Notes: generated by a model from the letters alone, not told the origin. Positions 8,134 to 16,220 are shown, counted from the first letter of the stretch. The stretch is 64,000 nt of DNA from Sphingopyxis fribergensis (GCF_000803645.1 NZ_CP009122.1:2518501-2582500), one strand, 5' to 3'. Program-made: numbers and translations.

Positions 8134-9019
8134 ATCCCTTCTCCTTCAAACCACCGCACCCCGGCCCGGAAGGGGGCGGGGTGGGCGGCAGGAGGGAGCC
8201 GGCAGACCCGCGACGACGGGCGGGCCGCATCCGAAGGACCGAAACGAAGAGGAGGACCCGCGGCACGCGGGTTGCAGCCCGACCGCGCGGGGCTAGAGGC
8301 GAGTGACGCCCACCCTGCCCCCGCCCTGCCGGGGACAATCCACGCCGCCGCGAAGCGGCGACCGCAGCTGACCGGACCGACGCATGAACGCCCCGACTCG
8401 GGAGCCGCAGGCGGCCCGATCGGGTCCGCTTCCAGACACAACCGTCTCAGACGGTCTCATTTTCAGGGCGGGTGACAATATCGTTCAAGAAATCGAAAAT
8501 ATTTTTTCAGCGTCCGATGCCGAGTCGTGCTGAAAGTCAACTACCCCGCTGGTGCACCTAGATACACTCTTGACGCGCCAAAGACCGGATAGCCGTGAAT
8601 GCGCTTTGAAGTCGAGAATCTCACGATATTGACGGAGGATTGCACTTTTGCATCATCGTCTCGGGAGCAACAACTTGAAGTCAGAAAGCCGAAGGACGTA
8701 ACATGATGACCAACTCTCTCGATCCACTTTTTCACTTGCCAACGGCTCTCGCCTGCACGGGGCTGGGCCGCGCCGCTCTCGCGCCATCGTCTCAGACGGT
8801 CTCAACCAAGGCGCGTGAGACTAAAAATCCGAAGCGAAGTGAATTTTTTTCACAGCGTTCATGCGTACGTTCGGAAACAATAGGAAGCTCCCGGATACAA
8901 TTGGCCGCTTTTGACCGCTTTCGACCGGAAAGAGCTGCTTCTCAACAGATTGAAACCCAGCGACATTCTCCCACATCCTTTGGGCTGTGAGGGGCTCACA
9001 GCGTCACCTCTTGGAGAAT
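8134..9019. other. 886-bp region without a convincing gene
   Basis: Only short ORFs without family features occur (for example 8703-8990). The part near 8213-8240 vaguely resembles the ardC/DUF736 leader element. The stretch 8460-8960 is markedly AT-richer than the surroundings and includes two copies of a 17-bp repeat. It may hold regulatory DNA for the AlpA gene or be remnant sequence. Confidence 0.5.
8443..8804. repeat. Two 17-bp direct repeats CGTCTCAGACGGTCTCA
   Basis: Identical copies lie at 8443-8459 and 8788-8804, 345 bp apart. Each contains two GTCTCA hexamers 4 bp apart. After the second copy an inverted hexamer TGAGAC follows at 8815-8820. The pattern looks like protein-binding sites upstream of the AlpA regulator, possibly operators or excisionase (directionality factor) sites. 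Confidence 0.55.
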
Positions 9020-9025
9020 ATGTCC

Positions 9026-9250
9026 ATGGCATCCCAGTCCCCTCCCGATCGCTTCCTCCGCCTGAACTCCGTCCTCGACCGCACCGGCCTTAGCCGGGCG
9101 ACGCTGTACCGGAAGATCACCGCCGGCACCTTTCCGCCGCAGCACAAGCTTGCAACGCGCTGCTGCGGCTGGCGCGAGTCCGAAGTGAAGATTTGGCAGC
9201 GCAATCCCGTCACCTTCACGCTCAAAGACCTGCCGCCTATCGAGGACTGA
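9026..9250 (+). CDS. AlpA-family DNA-binding regulator
   Basis: This 74-residue MerR-like helix-turn-helix protein has the signature LDRTGLSRATLYRKITAGTFP and a following WRESEV. AlpA-type proteins control excision and integrase expression of P4-like elements. GGAG at 9013-9016 favours ATG 9026 (9-nt spacing) over ATG 9020 (3 nt). It is a homologue of the AlpA gene at 16207-16455 in the second island. It lies in the integrase-bearing part of the tRNA-Tyr island, upstream of DUF736. Confidence 0.8.
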   Translation: MASQSPPDRFLRLNSVLDRTGLSRATLYRKITAGTFPPQHKLATRCCGWRESEVKIWQRNPVTFTLKDLPPIED

Positions 9251-9304
9251 CAGCCCTGGCGCGGAAAAGCCCCGCACCGCCAAACCGGTGCGGGGCATCC
9301 GGCG

Positions 9305-9628
9305 TCAGTCGGCCGGGTTCCAGATCAGGGCGTAGCCGTCTTCGCCATCCTGGCCGGCAGCCCGGCCGAGGTTGGCGTAGAGCCGGCGCGGCCCGAATTC
9401 CGGGGCGGCGAGCGACAGCGACACATAGGGCTTGCCCGATGCTTCGCCGGTGCGGATCCAGCCGGCACCGATCTCGACGCCTTCCGAATAGACCCGGTAG
9501 TCGGGCTGGACGTCGCCGCTCTTCGAGCGGTTGGTCCGGATCTCGATCGCGGCGCGGATCGAGAGGGTCTTCAGCTGGCCCACAAAACCCTGTTCGATGG
9601 TGCCGTTCACAAAGCCGATGGATGCCAT
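9305..9628 (-). CDS. DUF736 family protein
   Basis: This 107-residue protein opens with MASIGFVNGTIEQGFVGQLKTL and has the alternating beta-strand pattern of DUF736. This family is found almost only in conjugative or integrative elements of alphaproteobacteria and has no established function. The start at 9628 has AGGAG upstream; a longer frame from 9694 lacks this and is not used. A leader element shared with ardC lies 81 nt upstream. The gene is convergent with the AlpA gene. Confidence 0.8.
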   Translation of the reverse strand: MASIGFVNGTIEQGFVGQLKTLSIRAAIEIRTNRSKSGDVQPDYRVYSEGVEIGAGWIRTGEASGKPYVSLSLAAPEFGPRRLYANLGRAAGQDGEDGYALIWNPAD

Positions 9629-9708
9629 TGGTCGTCTCCTTGAATTGCCGCGAGAACCATTCCTGCGGCATGGGCGGACCAGAGACCGGGGCATGAGGCG
9701 TCCCGCGT

Positions 9709-9738
9709 ACCCGCAGGGCCGCAGCCTCAGCGGAGGAC
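9709..9738 (-). promoter_or_regulatory. Conserved upstream element of DUF736 (also found before ardC)
   Basis: This is the partner of 1840-1868. It shares ACCCG, AGGGCCGCAGC and AGCGGAGGAC, with a CCGC/GCGG stem and a different loop. It sits 81 nt from the DUF736 start, as the other copy sits 80 nt from ardC. The preserved distance argues for a functional element rather than chance. Confidence 0.45.
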
Positions 9739-10183
9739 TTGAGGCGGCCGATTATTTGCAGCGAAGCGGCCGCGAGGAGCGCGCGAAGCGCGCGGGGAAA
9801 TAATCGGCCGCCGATGGTTACGTGGGGCGGCGCCCCGGTCCAGGTCATCTCGCCCGTCGCCGGGAAAGGTTCGCGGCCGGGTCAGCCGAGACGCATGGCT
9901 TACGCAAGCCAAGACGGCATTCGAATTTAGACGGTAGGATAGCCGCGCGCCGACCGCCACGCTGTCCGTGGCCGGCCCACCCTGCAACGCCGCCGCGCAG
10001 TCAGCGCGGCGTCCTCATCTGAGAACCAACGCACCTTTGGCGAAGCCGCAGGCGGGCGGCGTGCGCGCGGGACTGGGCTTAACCGCTGCCCCGCCAAGAA
10101 CAGCGAGCCAAAAGCGCTGCGCGGCCCACCGTGCAAACACGCAACCTCTGGCGGCAGCCTGCCGCCGCCAGTGTGCGCTCATT
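9739..10183. other. 445-bp region without a convincing gene
   Basis: This lies between the DUF736 leader and the integrase stop codon. Small ORFs exist on both strands but none has a ribosome site or family features. No clear repeat or terminator was seen. Confidence 0.4.
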
Positions 10184-11410
10184 TCAGGCCGCGCTCATTT
10201 CCACTGGCACCGCTGTATGTTCTGATCCGGCCGCGCTGCCGGCACAATAAGTCCCCCAAGCCTGCATCAGTTTGACGCGCGCGCCGGGCTGGCCTGGCGT
10301 GCCAAGGTAGGTTGTACGGCGATAGGCCGCCTGCACGGCGTCAGGTGTCTTATGCGCCAGCGCCGTCTCCACTACCGCGTCGGGGAAGTCCTCGTTCGCC
10401 GCCCAGTCGGTGAATGTCGAACGAAAGCCGTGAACGTGAAAGGGCTCCTTCATGTCGCGCAGCACCTTAAGCAGCGTCATATCGGACATCGGCTTTCCCG
10501 CCGCGCCCGGGAAAACGACATCGGTATCCGGAAGGCGAAAAGCCTTTGCTTTCGCCAACACGGCCATAGCCGCGTCGGATAGCGGAACGATGTGAGCCTT
10601 GCCCCGCTTCATATGATCGGCGGGAATGGTCCATAGACGCTGTTCGAAATCAAACTCGGCCCACGTCGCAAACCTCACCTCCTGGCTGCGCACGCCGGTA
10701 AGGATGAGCAGTTCGAGTGCCAGTCGTCCAAAGGCCGGCTTTCGCCGCAAAGTCGTGATGAACGCAGGCAGCGCGCTGTAAGGCATCGCTTTGCGATTCT
10801 CCTGCGATTTGACTTGGCGTGGCAATCCGCGCCCTGCCTTCAAGCTGCCATTGCCCGACGGGGCCTCGCTGGAGCGCCAGCCTTTCGCGTGGGCATAATC
10901 CAGTACGACGCAAATGCGGTTGCGAACCTGCCGCGCCGTCTCCGGAATTTCCTGCCAAATAGGCAACAACACGTCGATTATATCAGCCGCGGCGATCCCG
11001 CCGGTCGCAACATTGCCTAGCTTCGGAAAGGCGTGACTTTCGAGGCTGGCCAGCCACTGGCGCGCATAAATCGCGCTTTTCCAGCCCGCCGCATTCTCCT
11101 TATGATATTGGCGCGCGGCTTCGCGGAATGTCACTTGGGCAGCAGCTTCATTCTTCCTTTCGGCCAGTACGTCGCGACGGTCGATCTTGATGGCCTTGCG
11201 AAGCTCATTTGCTTTCTGACGAGCCTCGAGCAGTGGGAGCAACTTGGCACTGCCCAAACCGATGTCCTGCCGTTTTCCGTCACGTTGAAGTCGCAGAAGC
11301 CAATAAGCGCCGCCGCGCTTGTCCACCTTCAAAAACAGCCCATCGCCGTCCTGATAGGTGCCAGGATTCGCCAAAGCTGCCTTGATCGCCAAAGCGGTGA
11401 GCCTTTTCAT
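10184..11410 (-). CDS. P4-type tyrosine integrase (DUF4102 N-terminus)
   Basis: This 408-residue integrase has the arm-type DNA-binding DUF4102 domain at the N-terminus (KRLTALAIKAALANPGTYQDGDGLFLKV), a SAM-like core-binding domain and a C-terminal catalytic domain. Catalytic residues are R in LTGVRSQEVR, the HVHGFRSTF box (H-x-x-R) and Y in AAYRRTTY near the end. The start is the ATG at 11410 rather than the in-frame codon at 11437. It lies 198 nt from the 3' end of tRNA-Tyr, its probable attachment site. Two copies of TGTGGGGGTAAA (minus strand) lie just upstream. Confidence 0.9.
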   Translation of the reverse strand: MKRLTALAIKAALANPGTYQDGDGLFLKVDKRGGAYWLLRLQRDGKRQDIGLGSAKLLPLLEARQKANELRKAIKIDRRDVLAERKNEAAAQVTFREAARQYHKENAAGWKSAIYARQWLASLESHAFPKLGNVATGGIAAADIIDVLLPIWQEIPETARQVRNRICVVLDYAHAKGWRSSEAPSGNGSLKAGRGLPRQVKSQENRKAMPYSALPAFITTLRRKPAFGRLALELLILTGVRSQEVRFATWAEFDFEQRLWTIPADHMKRGKAHIVPLSDAAMAVLAKAKAFRLPDTDVVFPGAAGKPMSDMTLLKVLRDMKEPFHVHGFRSTFTDWAANEDFPDAVVETALAHKTPDAVQAAYRRTTYLGTPGQPGARVKLMQAWGTYCAGSAAGSEHTAVPVEMSAA

Positions 11411-11426
11411 AGCGTTACCCCATATT

Positions 11427-11481
11427 TTTACCCCCACACATGGTGGGTCGATTCTTGAGGGTCAAAAAATTTACCCCCACA
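11427..11481 (-). repeat. Direct repeats upstream of integrase
   Basis: The 12-mer TTTACCCCCACA occurs at 11427-11438 and 11470-11481, 43 bp apart. A partial TTACCCCA follows at 11415. They sit between the integrase start and the tRNA attachment site, where arm-type integrase binding sites or autoregulatory sites are expected. Confidence 0.5.
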
Positions 11482-11607
11482 TTCCCCCCACAGTTTTTGC
11501 TGAGCTGCAGTGAAATGGAATGGGATGTGGAGGGACGAACCATGCGATTATACGCTAGGTTTTCCGCCATTTCTAGGGATTTTGGGGGATGCCCTCGGAC
11601 TAGAGGG

Positions 11608-11693
11608 TGGTGGACAGGGCTGGATTCGAACCAGCGTACGGAAACCCGGGCAGATTTACAGTCTGCTGCCTTTAACCACTCGGCCACCTGTCC
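11608..11693 (-). tRNA. tRNA-Tyr (GTA anticodon)
   Basis: This is an 86-nt class II tRNA with an encoded CCA end. The acceptor GGACAGG pairs with CCTGTCC, the anticodon loop is CTGTAAA with GTA, there is a long variable arm, and the T-loop reads GGTTCGAATCC. Its 3' end faces the integrase and serves as the probable island attachment site. Confidence 0.95.
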
Positions 11694-11772
11694 ATTGGGG
11701 CCCGCTTTGGGAAGCGGTCCAATGGCGAAACGAGGCTTGCCTGTCAATGCCAGTCATGGGAAAGGCGCGCGC

Positions 11773-12543
11773 ATGAGACAATTTTCCCGTCACCGCCGCA
11801 CGCAGGGCCCCAGTACGCGCGGTCAGCCCATCCGTTTCTGGGGCCGCCACGCCGTTCTGGCGGCGCTCGCCAACCCCGAACGCACCGTCAAGCGCATCTG
11901 GGGCACCCGTGAAGCGTTCGGCCAGCTCGACCTGCCGCCGGTGATTCCCATCAGCTATGCCGAAGTGACCGACCTCGCGCGCCTCGTCGCGCGCGACGCA
12001 CCGCATCAGGGGCTGGTGATCGAGGTCGACCCGCTCGAAAGCCTCTATCTGGGCGATCTGCTCCAGGAAGAAGTCGACGCGGGCAGCAAACGGCCGCTCG
12101 TCGTCCTCGACCAGGTCACCGACCCGCACAATATCGGCGCAGTGCTCCGCTCGGCCGCCGCGTTCGACGCGGCTGCGATCATCACGCAGGACCGCCACAG
12201 CCCGCCCGAAAGCGGCGTCATCGCACGCTCGGCGTCGGGCGCGCTCGAAATCGTGCCATGGGTCCGCGTCGTCAACCTGTCGCGTGCGCTCGAGGAAATC
12301 GCCGAGGCGCAATATTGGCGCATCGGGCTGATGGGCGATACCGAAACGACGCTCGGTTCGACGCTCGACGGCAGCAAGGTCGCGCTGGTGCTAGGGTCCG
12401 AGGGCGACGGCATGCGCCACAATGTGATGGAACATTGCGACGTGCTGGCAAAACTCCCGATCTCGCCGCGGATGGAGAGCCTGAATATCTCGAACGCCGC
12501 CGCGGTCGCACTCTATGCGGTGGCGACGGCGGCGAGCGCCTAA
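11773..12543 (+). CDS. rlmB: 23S rRNA 2'-O-ribose methyltransferase RlmB (TrmH/SpoU family)
   Basis: This 256-residue protein methylates the ribose of G2251 in 23S rRNA (E. coli numbering) if it is the true orthologue. The N-terminal substrate-binding domain (residues 20-100) is followed by the knotted SpoU domain. All three motifs are present: DQVTDPHNIGAVLRSAAAF, LVLGSEGDGM and LPISPRMESLNISNAAAVALY. The frame is open upstream through the tRNA, so the ATG at 11773 after the tRNA is taken. The gene is core chromosome and converges with the ferredoxin gene. Confidence 0.9.
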   Translation: MRQFSRHRRTQGPSTRGQPIRFWGRHAVLAALANPERTVKRIWGTREAFGQLDLPPVIPISYAEVTDLARLVARDAPHQGLVIEVDPLESLYLGDLLQEEVDAGSKRPLVVLDQVTDPHNIGAVLRSAAAFDAAAIITQDRHSPPESGVIARSASGALEIVPWVRVVNLSRALEEIAEAQYWRIGLMGDTETTLGSTLDGSKVALVLGSEGDGMRHNVMEHCDVLAKLPISPRMESLNISNAAAVALYAVATAASA

Positions 12544-12553
12544 TTCCATTGGC

Positions 12554-12632
12554 AGTCACCCCGGCGAAGGCCGGGGTCTCAACGTCGCGTTATAGCAGAA
12601 GCGTCGAGATCCCGGCCTTCGCCGGGATGACG
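12554..12632. repeat. Paired palindromic repeat (REP-like)
   Basis: GTCACCCCGGCGAAGGCCGGGG and a reverse copy ending CCCGGCCTTCGCCGGGATGAC flank about 35 nt. Each half is a hairpin, and the two can also pair with each other. It lies between convergent rlmB and ferredoxin genes and may serve as a two-way terminator. Confidence 0.75.
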
Positions 12633-12638
12633 AACAAA

Positions 12639-12956
12639 TCAATCCTCCGCGGCAATCCGCACCTTCAGCCCGTCGAGCGCGTCGCTGAACGGGATCTGGC
12701 ACGACAGACGCGAGGCGTCATCGCGGTCGGTCGTCGAATCGAGCAGGTCGTTCTCGTCCTCGCTCATCGCGGGCATCGCACCCTTGTCGCCCGCTTCGAC
12801 ATGGACATGGCACGTCGCGCACGAGCAGCAGCCGCCGCACAGCGCGAGCAGCTCGTCGAACCCGGCGTCGCGGATGTTTTCCATCACCGTCAGGCTGGTG
12901 TCGCCCTCGATCTCATGCTCGGTCCCGTCACGCGTCACGACAATCAGCTTGGCCAT
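12639..12956 (-). CDS. 2Fe-2S ferredoxin (adrenodoxin type)
   Basis: This 105-residue electron carrier has the ligand pattern C-x5-C-x2-C in [16 protein letters not shown], with the fourth cysteine in RLSCQIPF. That is the arrangement of adrenodoxin/Isc-type vertebrate-like ferredoxins used with P450s, Rieske oxygenases or Fe-S assembly. The start is the ATG at 12956; a longer frame to 13010 lacks support. No redox partner gene is adjacent. It is core chromosome. Confidence 0.85.
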   Translation of the reverse strand: MAKLIVVTRDGTEHEIEGDTSLTVMENIRDAGFDELLALCGGCCSCATCHVHVEAGDKGAMPAMSEDENDLLDSTTDRDDASRLSCQIPFSDALDGLKVRIAAED

Positions 12957-13057
12957 GCTAGTCCCCATATCTTCGGTGTTGGTGGCGCTATGTCGCGCGT
13001 TGCGTGTCAAATCAAGCGTTGCTATTGGCTACTGAAGGAACAAAAGGAGAATATGCG

Positions 13058-13675
13058 ATGGGCCTCAGCCAGCAGCAGCTGAACGCGGGAATCGACGCCC
13101 TCGCAGCGCAGGATAGCAATTTCGCGCGCGCGCTCGGCAACGCCGGCTATCCCGAACCCCGCATCCGCGCGCCGGGTTACGCCACGCTGCTCCGCACGAT
13201 CGTCGGCCAGCAGGTCAGCGTCGCGGCCGCCAATTCGATCTGGAACAAGCTGGAGGCTGAGTTCGGTGAGGGCTGCCCCGCCGAGACGGTCGCCGCCGCC
13301 GACTTCGACACGCTCCGCGCCTGCGGCCTGTCGGGGCAGAAACAGGGCTATGCCAAGAGCCTCGCGCAGCTGATCCTCGACGGCGAACTCAAATTCGATG
13401 CCCTCCCCGCCGACGACGAGGAAGCGATTGCCGTGCTCACCAAGGTCAAGGGCATCGGCCGCTGGTCCGCCGAAATCTACCTGCTGTTCGCCGAGGGCCG
13501 CCCCGACATCTGGCCCGCCGGCGACCTCGCGGTGCAGGAAGCCGTCGGCCGCATCCTCCAGCTCGGCGCGCGGCCGAGCGAAAAGCTGGCCCGCGAGCTT
13601 GCCGAAGCGTGGCGACCGCATCGCGGTGCCGCAGCGATCTTCAGCTGGCATTGTTATAATATGGATGTGATTTGA
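13058..13675 (+). CDS. DNA-3-methyladenine glycosylase (AlkA-like, HhH-GPD)
   Basis: This 205-residue base-excision repair enzyme belongs to the HhH-GPD superfamily. Visible are the conserved LLRTIVGQQVSVAAANSIW helix, the helix-hairpin-helix LTKVKGIGRWSAEIY and the catalytic aspartate region in AGDLAVQEAV. It lacks the N-terminal domain of E. coli AlkA, as is usual for the short alphaproteobacterial form. AGGAG at 13045-13049 supports ATG 13058. The second island begins 43 bp after its stop codon. Confidence 0.85.
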   Translation: MGLSQQQLNAGIDALAAQDSNFARALGNAGYPEPRIRAPGYATLLRTIVGQQVSVAAANSIWNKLEAEFGEGCPAETVAAADFDTLRACGLSGQKQGYAKSLAQLILDGELKFDALPADDEEAIAVLTKVKGIGRWSAEIYLLFAEGRPDIWPAGDLAVQEAVGRILQLGARPSEKLARELAEAWRPHRGAAAIFSWHCYNMDVI

Positions 13676-13703
13676 GGGTGAAGCGAATAGCCCCTCCCTT
13701 CTT

Positions 13704-13744
13704 CGTCATTCCCGCGAACCCGGGCACACCTTTGTTATAACTCG
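13704..13744. other. attL of the serine-recombinase island
   Basis: The chromosomal half CGTCATTCCCGCGAA (13704-13718) is joined to the island half, CGGGCACACC (13721-13730) then TTTGTTATAACTCG (13731-13744). The common block shared with attR is CCCGCGAA (13711-13718), with the AA at 13717-13718 at the symmetry centre of both reconstructed sites. The recombinase ORF reads through this site. Confidence 0.85.
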
Positions 13745-15340
13745 GTCGGCGCCCGGTTGCGCGTTGTCATTCACGAAGTCGAGAATGCCCATCAGCGAGC
13801 CGTGGAGCGTCGCATGAACCTCACCGCGCTTCGCGCCGGGATGCAGCACGATTTTGCCGACGAGCGAGCGGATATCAGTTGACGCATCGAGCCGCGCTTG
13901 CGGGTCTTCGATCGTTTCGGCGAGCCTGGCGACCTTGCGCTTGTAGATTTCCGCTATGCCGGGATGGACATCGGGAATACCGGCAGGCGCTTCGGCGAGC
14001 CGCGCGGTGATCTCAGCCTTCTCGCGTTCGAGCTCGGCCATGCGCGCCTTCATCGACGGCTGATAAAGCCCGTCCTCGATCGCGGCCATGATGCCCGCGA
14101 CAGCCTTGTCGATCTTCGCCAGCGCGCGGGTGTCGGCATCAGCCTGCATACGCCGCTCGCGGTTCTCGCGGTTGATATGCGTCGCATAAGCGGCAACAGC
14201 AGCGTCGATCTTGTCGGCCGACACCAGCCGCTCGGCGATACCGGCGAGCGCGCGGCGTTCGAGGTCATCGCGCCGGATCGTCCGACCGTTGGTGCAGTTG
14301 CGGCTACGGTGATGACCGATGCAGCCATAACGATCGGTCGTGACGATCGCATAGTTGCCGCCGCATTCGCCGCATTCGAGCAGGCCCGATAGAAGATAGG
14401 CGGGACGCCGCAGCCCGTTGACGCTTCGTGCCTGGGCAGCTTCCTTCATGCCTTTGTTCCGCGCGGCGAGAGCCTCCTGCTGGCGCTTGGCTGCGTCCCA
14501 TAGTTCGTCGCTGACGATGCGCAGGTCGGGCACGGCCTTGCGCACCCATTCGGATTCGGGGTTGAGCCGGGTGACGTCCTTGCCGGTGGCCGGGTCCTTC
14601 ACATAATGTTTGTGGTTCCAGACCCGGACCCCGACATAAAGCTCGTTGTTGAGGATGCCGAGCCCGCGGCGCGGCGTGCCCCGGATGCTGGTGTCGCGCC
14701 ACGGCTTTCCAGACGGTCCCGCTATGCCCTCTGCGTTGAGGTCGCGCGCGATGGCGATCGGGCTTTTGCCAGCGGAAAACTCGCGGAAGATGCGTTCGAC
14801 GATCAGCGCCTGCGCCGGATCGATCTCGCGCTCGCCGCGAACCAGCTCGCCTTCGCTGTTGAGGCGACGCACCACGCGGTAGCCATAGCCGACCGCGCCC
14901 GCCGAGAAGCCCTTCTCGACCCGCCCACGCAGGCCGCGATGGGTTTTCTTCGCAAGGTCTTTCAGGAACAGCGCATTCATCGTGCCCTTGAGCCCGACAT
15001 GCAGTTCGGAGATTTCGCCTTCGGCGAGCGTCACCAACGGCACGCGGGCGAACTGCAAATGCTTGTAGAGGATTGCGACGTCGGCCTGGTCGCGCGACAC
15101 GCGGTCGAGGGCTTCCGCCACCACGATATCGAACTTGCCGGCCTGCGCATCGGCAAGCAGCCGCTGGACACCGGGACGCAGGATCATGCTCGACCCGGAG
15201 ATGGCGGCGTCCTCGTAGGTCGCCACAATCTGCCAGTCCTCCCGCTCGGCGTGCTCGCGGCAGAGCCGTAGCTGGTCGGCGATCGACGCGGCATTCTGCT
15301 GGTCGGAGGAATAGCGGGCATAGAGTGCGGCACGGATCAT
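13706..15340 (-). CDS. Large serine recombinase (island integrase)
   Basis: This 544-residue protein has an N-terminal resolvase domain with nucleophile S11 in YARYSS and the ALDRVSRDQ helix. A recombinase domain follows (residues about 165-280). A zinc-ribbon reads CGECGG, then C and HH, then C (near 322-350), and a C-terminal coiled-coil segment spans residues 380-470. This is the standard layout of phage and island serine integrases. Its last codons lie in attL and its stop codon belongs to the chromosomal half, so its C-terminus depends on integration. The genes upstream are the TumA/TumE pair. Confidence 0.93.
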   Translation of the reverse strand: MIRAALYARYSSDQQNAASIADQLRLCREHAEREDWQIVATYEDAAISGSSMILRPGVQRLLADAQAGKFDIVVAEALDRVSRDQADVAILYKHLQFARVPLVTLAEGEISELHVGLKGTMNALFLKDLAKKTHRGLRGRVEKGFSAGAVGYGYRVVRRLNSEGELVRGEREIDPAQALIVERIFREFSAGKSPIAIARDLNAEGIAGPSGKPWRDTSIRGTPRRGLGILNNELYVGVRVWNHKHYVKDPATGKDVTRLNPESEWVRKAVPDLRIVSDELWDAAKRQQEALAARNKGMKEAAQARSVNGLRRPAYLLSGLLECGECGGNYAIVTTDRYGCIGHHRSRNCTNGRTIRRDDLERRALAGIAERLVSADKIDAAVAAYATHINRENRERRMQADADTRALAKIDKAVAGIMAAIEDGLYQPSMKARMAELEREKAEITARLAEAPAGIPDVHPGIAEIYKRKVARLAETIEDPQARLDASTDIRSLVGKIVLHPGAKRGEVHATLHGSLMGILDFVNDNAQPGADRVITKVCPGSRE

Positions 15341-15364
15341 GGCTTTCTCCTCTCGATCCCGCCG

Positions 15365-15706
15365 TTAGGCGGCCTTTGTCAGCATGAAATCGACGTGGAC
15401 GGCATCATAGGGAAAGACGATACCGCGCTCGGCACGGTCGATCACCCCGACCGCGATGAGCGCCTGGACATCGCCATGCACCGCCTTGACGTCGCGCCCA
15501 ACGCGCCGCGCCGCTTCGCGGATCGACATCACGCCTTGCCCGGTCATCGCCTGGAGCAGTTCCCAGCGTTTGCGGGTCAGCGTCTGCCAGAGCAGGTCGG
15601 TCGACCCGAAGGAATAATGCGCGCCCTGCGCCTTGCCCTCGAACGCCGCCAGCGCACGGGCCTCGACCGCTTCGCGCGAAGCAACGGAGAGGGTCACGAT
15701 GTTCAT
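15365..15706 (-). CDS. TumA-like antitoxin / HVO_A0114-type DNA-binding protein
   Basis: This 113-residue winged-helix protein contains RKRWELLQAMTGQGVMSIREAARRVGRDVKAVHGDVQAL, a typical MarR/HVO_A0114 helix-turn-helix, followed by a wing and a C-terminal strand. It starts at ATG 15706, which overlaps the stop of the upstream TumE-like gene by 4 nt (ATGA). The toxin-first order and overlap fit a toxin-antitoxin operon in which this protein neutralises the toxin and represses the promoter. Its gene ends 25 nt before the recombinase start. Confidence 0.75.
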   Translation of the reverse strand: MNIVTLSVASREAVEARALAAFEGKAQGAHYSFGSTDLLWQTLTRKRWELLQAMTGQGVMSIREAARRVGRDVKAVHGDVQALIAVGVIDRAERGIVFPYDAVHVDFMLTKAA

Positions 15707-15987
15707 TCCGGTTTCCATTGATCGACATCCTTCCAGAAGTCCGCCAGCAGAGCCGCCGGAGTGGTGAAGGCATAGGGTGTCTCGCTCTTGCCGACGTGGC
15801 GATGGTCGCCTTTGCCGGCCTCGTTATCGTAGCGCAGCACACAGATGCCGCCGACGACATAAGCGAGGGCATATTTGAGATCATGGTTCGACCCCGGCAC
15901 CCGCCGGGGCACACGCCATATCCGCAATTCCACGAATGCCTCGGCGCTGAGTTGGTGGCGTTCGTGAAGAAGCGGCCCCGCCTTCAT
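15703..15987 (-). CDS. TumE-like toxin (DUF6516)
   Basis: This 94-residue protein has the family signature RYDNEAGKGDHRHVGKSETPYAF followed by LLADFW. Such DUF6516/TumE proteins are the putative toxin half of a two-gene module with HVO_A0114-type partners. It starts at ATG 15987; the frame remains open to 16035 but the extra residues do not fit the family. It probably stabilises the island against loss. Biochemical activity is not deducible from the sequence. Confidence 0.7.
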   Translation of the reverse strand: MKAGPLLHERHQLSAEAFVELRIWRVPRRVPGSNHDLKYALAYVVGGICVLRYDNEAGKGDHRHVGKSETPYAFTTPAALLADFWKDVDQWKPE

Positions 15988-16031
15988 GTTGGATTTACTA
16001 CCAACGACTAGCCTCGTTGTCAATGACTCCA

Positions 16032-16220
16032 TCACCCCTTGCCGATGGGATCATTGTCATTCGCCGCGCGAAGCGTGCGAATATGCTCGCGCGCGATATG
16101 GCGACCGATCGCCTCGGCGATCCGCGTCAGCGCGGCATCGACATCCGCCGTGCGCAATGTGGGCGCATTATCGTTGGCTGGAACGATGCCCCGTTCGGGC
16201 TGCGCATCATCCTCGTGCAT
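16032..16220 (-). CDS. Small hypothetical protein following alpA
   Basis: This 62-residue protein begins MHEDDAQPERGIVPANDN. It has a predicted helix (ADVDAALTRIAEAIGRHIAREHIRTLRAAN) and ends in NDNDPIGKG. ATG 16220 overlaps the end of the alpA-like gene by 14 nt, suggesting coupled expression; in-frame ATGs at 16238 and 16244 are alternatives. I do not recognise the family. Short alphaproteobacterial mobile-element proteins with ANDN motifs are common, but function is unknown. Confidence 0.5.
   Translation of the reverse strand: MHEDDAQPERGIVPANDNAPTLRTADVDAALTRIAEAIGRHIAREHIRTLRAANDNDPIGKG

Larger units (their letters stand above)
1..11607. mobile_element. Genomic island integrated at tRNA-Tyr (right end; left end outside window)
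   Basis: A P4-type integrase lies directly beyond the 3' end of tRNA-Tyr, which is the standard layout of an island using a tRNA 3' end as its attachment site. The block holds typical integrative-element genes: integrase, DUF736, an AlpA-type regulator and ardC. It is itself interrupted by a recombinase-trio/mer element. No second copy of the tRNA 3' end was found inside the window, so the left boundary must be further left. The boundary at 11607/11608 is inferred from the tRNA end, not from a visible repeat pair. Confidence 0.7.

Noticed and set aside
8703..8990. 95-codon ORF in the gap before the AlpA gene
   Set aside because: It has no ribosome site or family resemblance, and it contains a copy of the 17-bp repeat, so it is more likely regulatory DNA.
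1..11607. Search for a second copy of the tRNA-Tyr 3' end marking the left island boundary
   Set aside because: No convincing repeat of the tRNA 3' sequence was found in the window; GGACAGG at position 1 matches only the acceptor start by chance.
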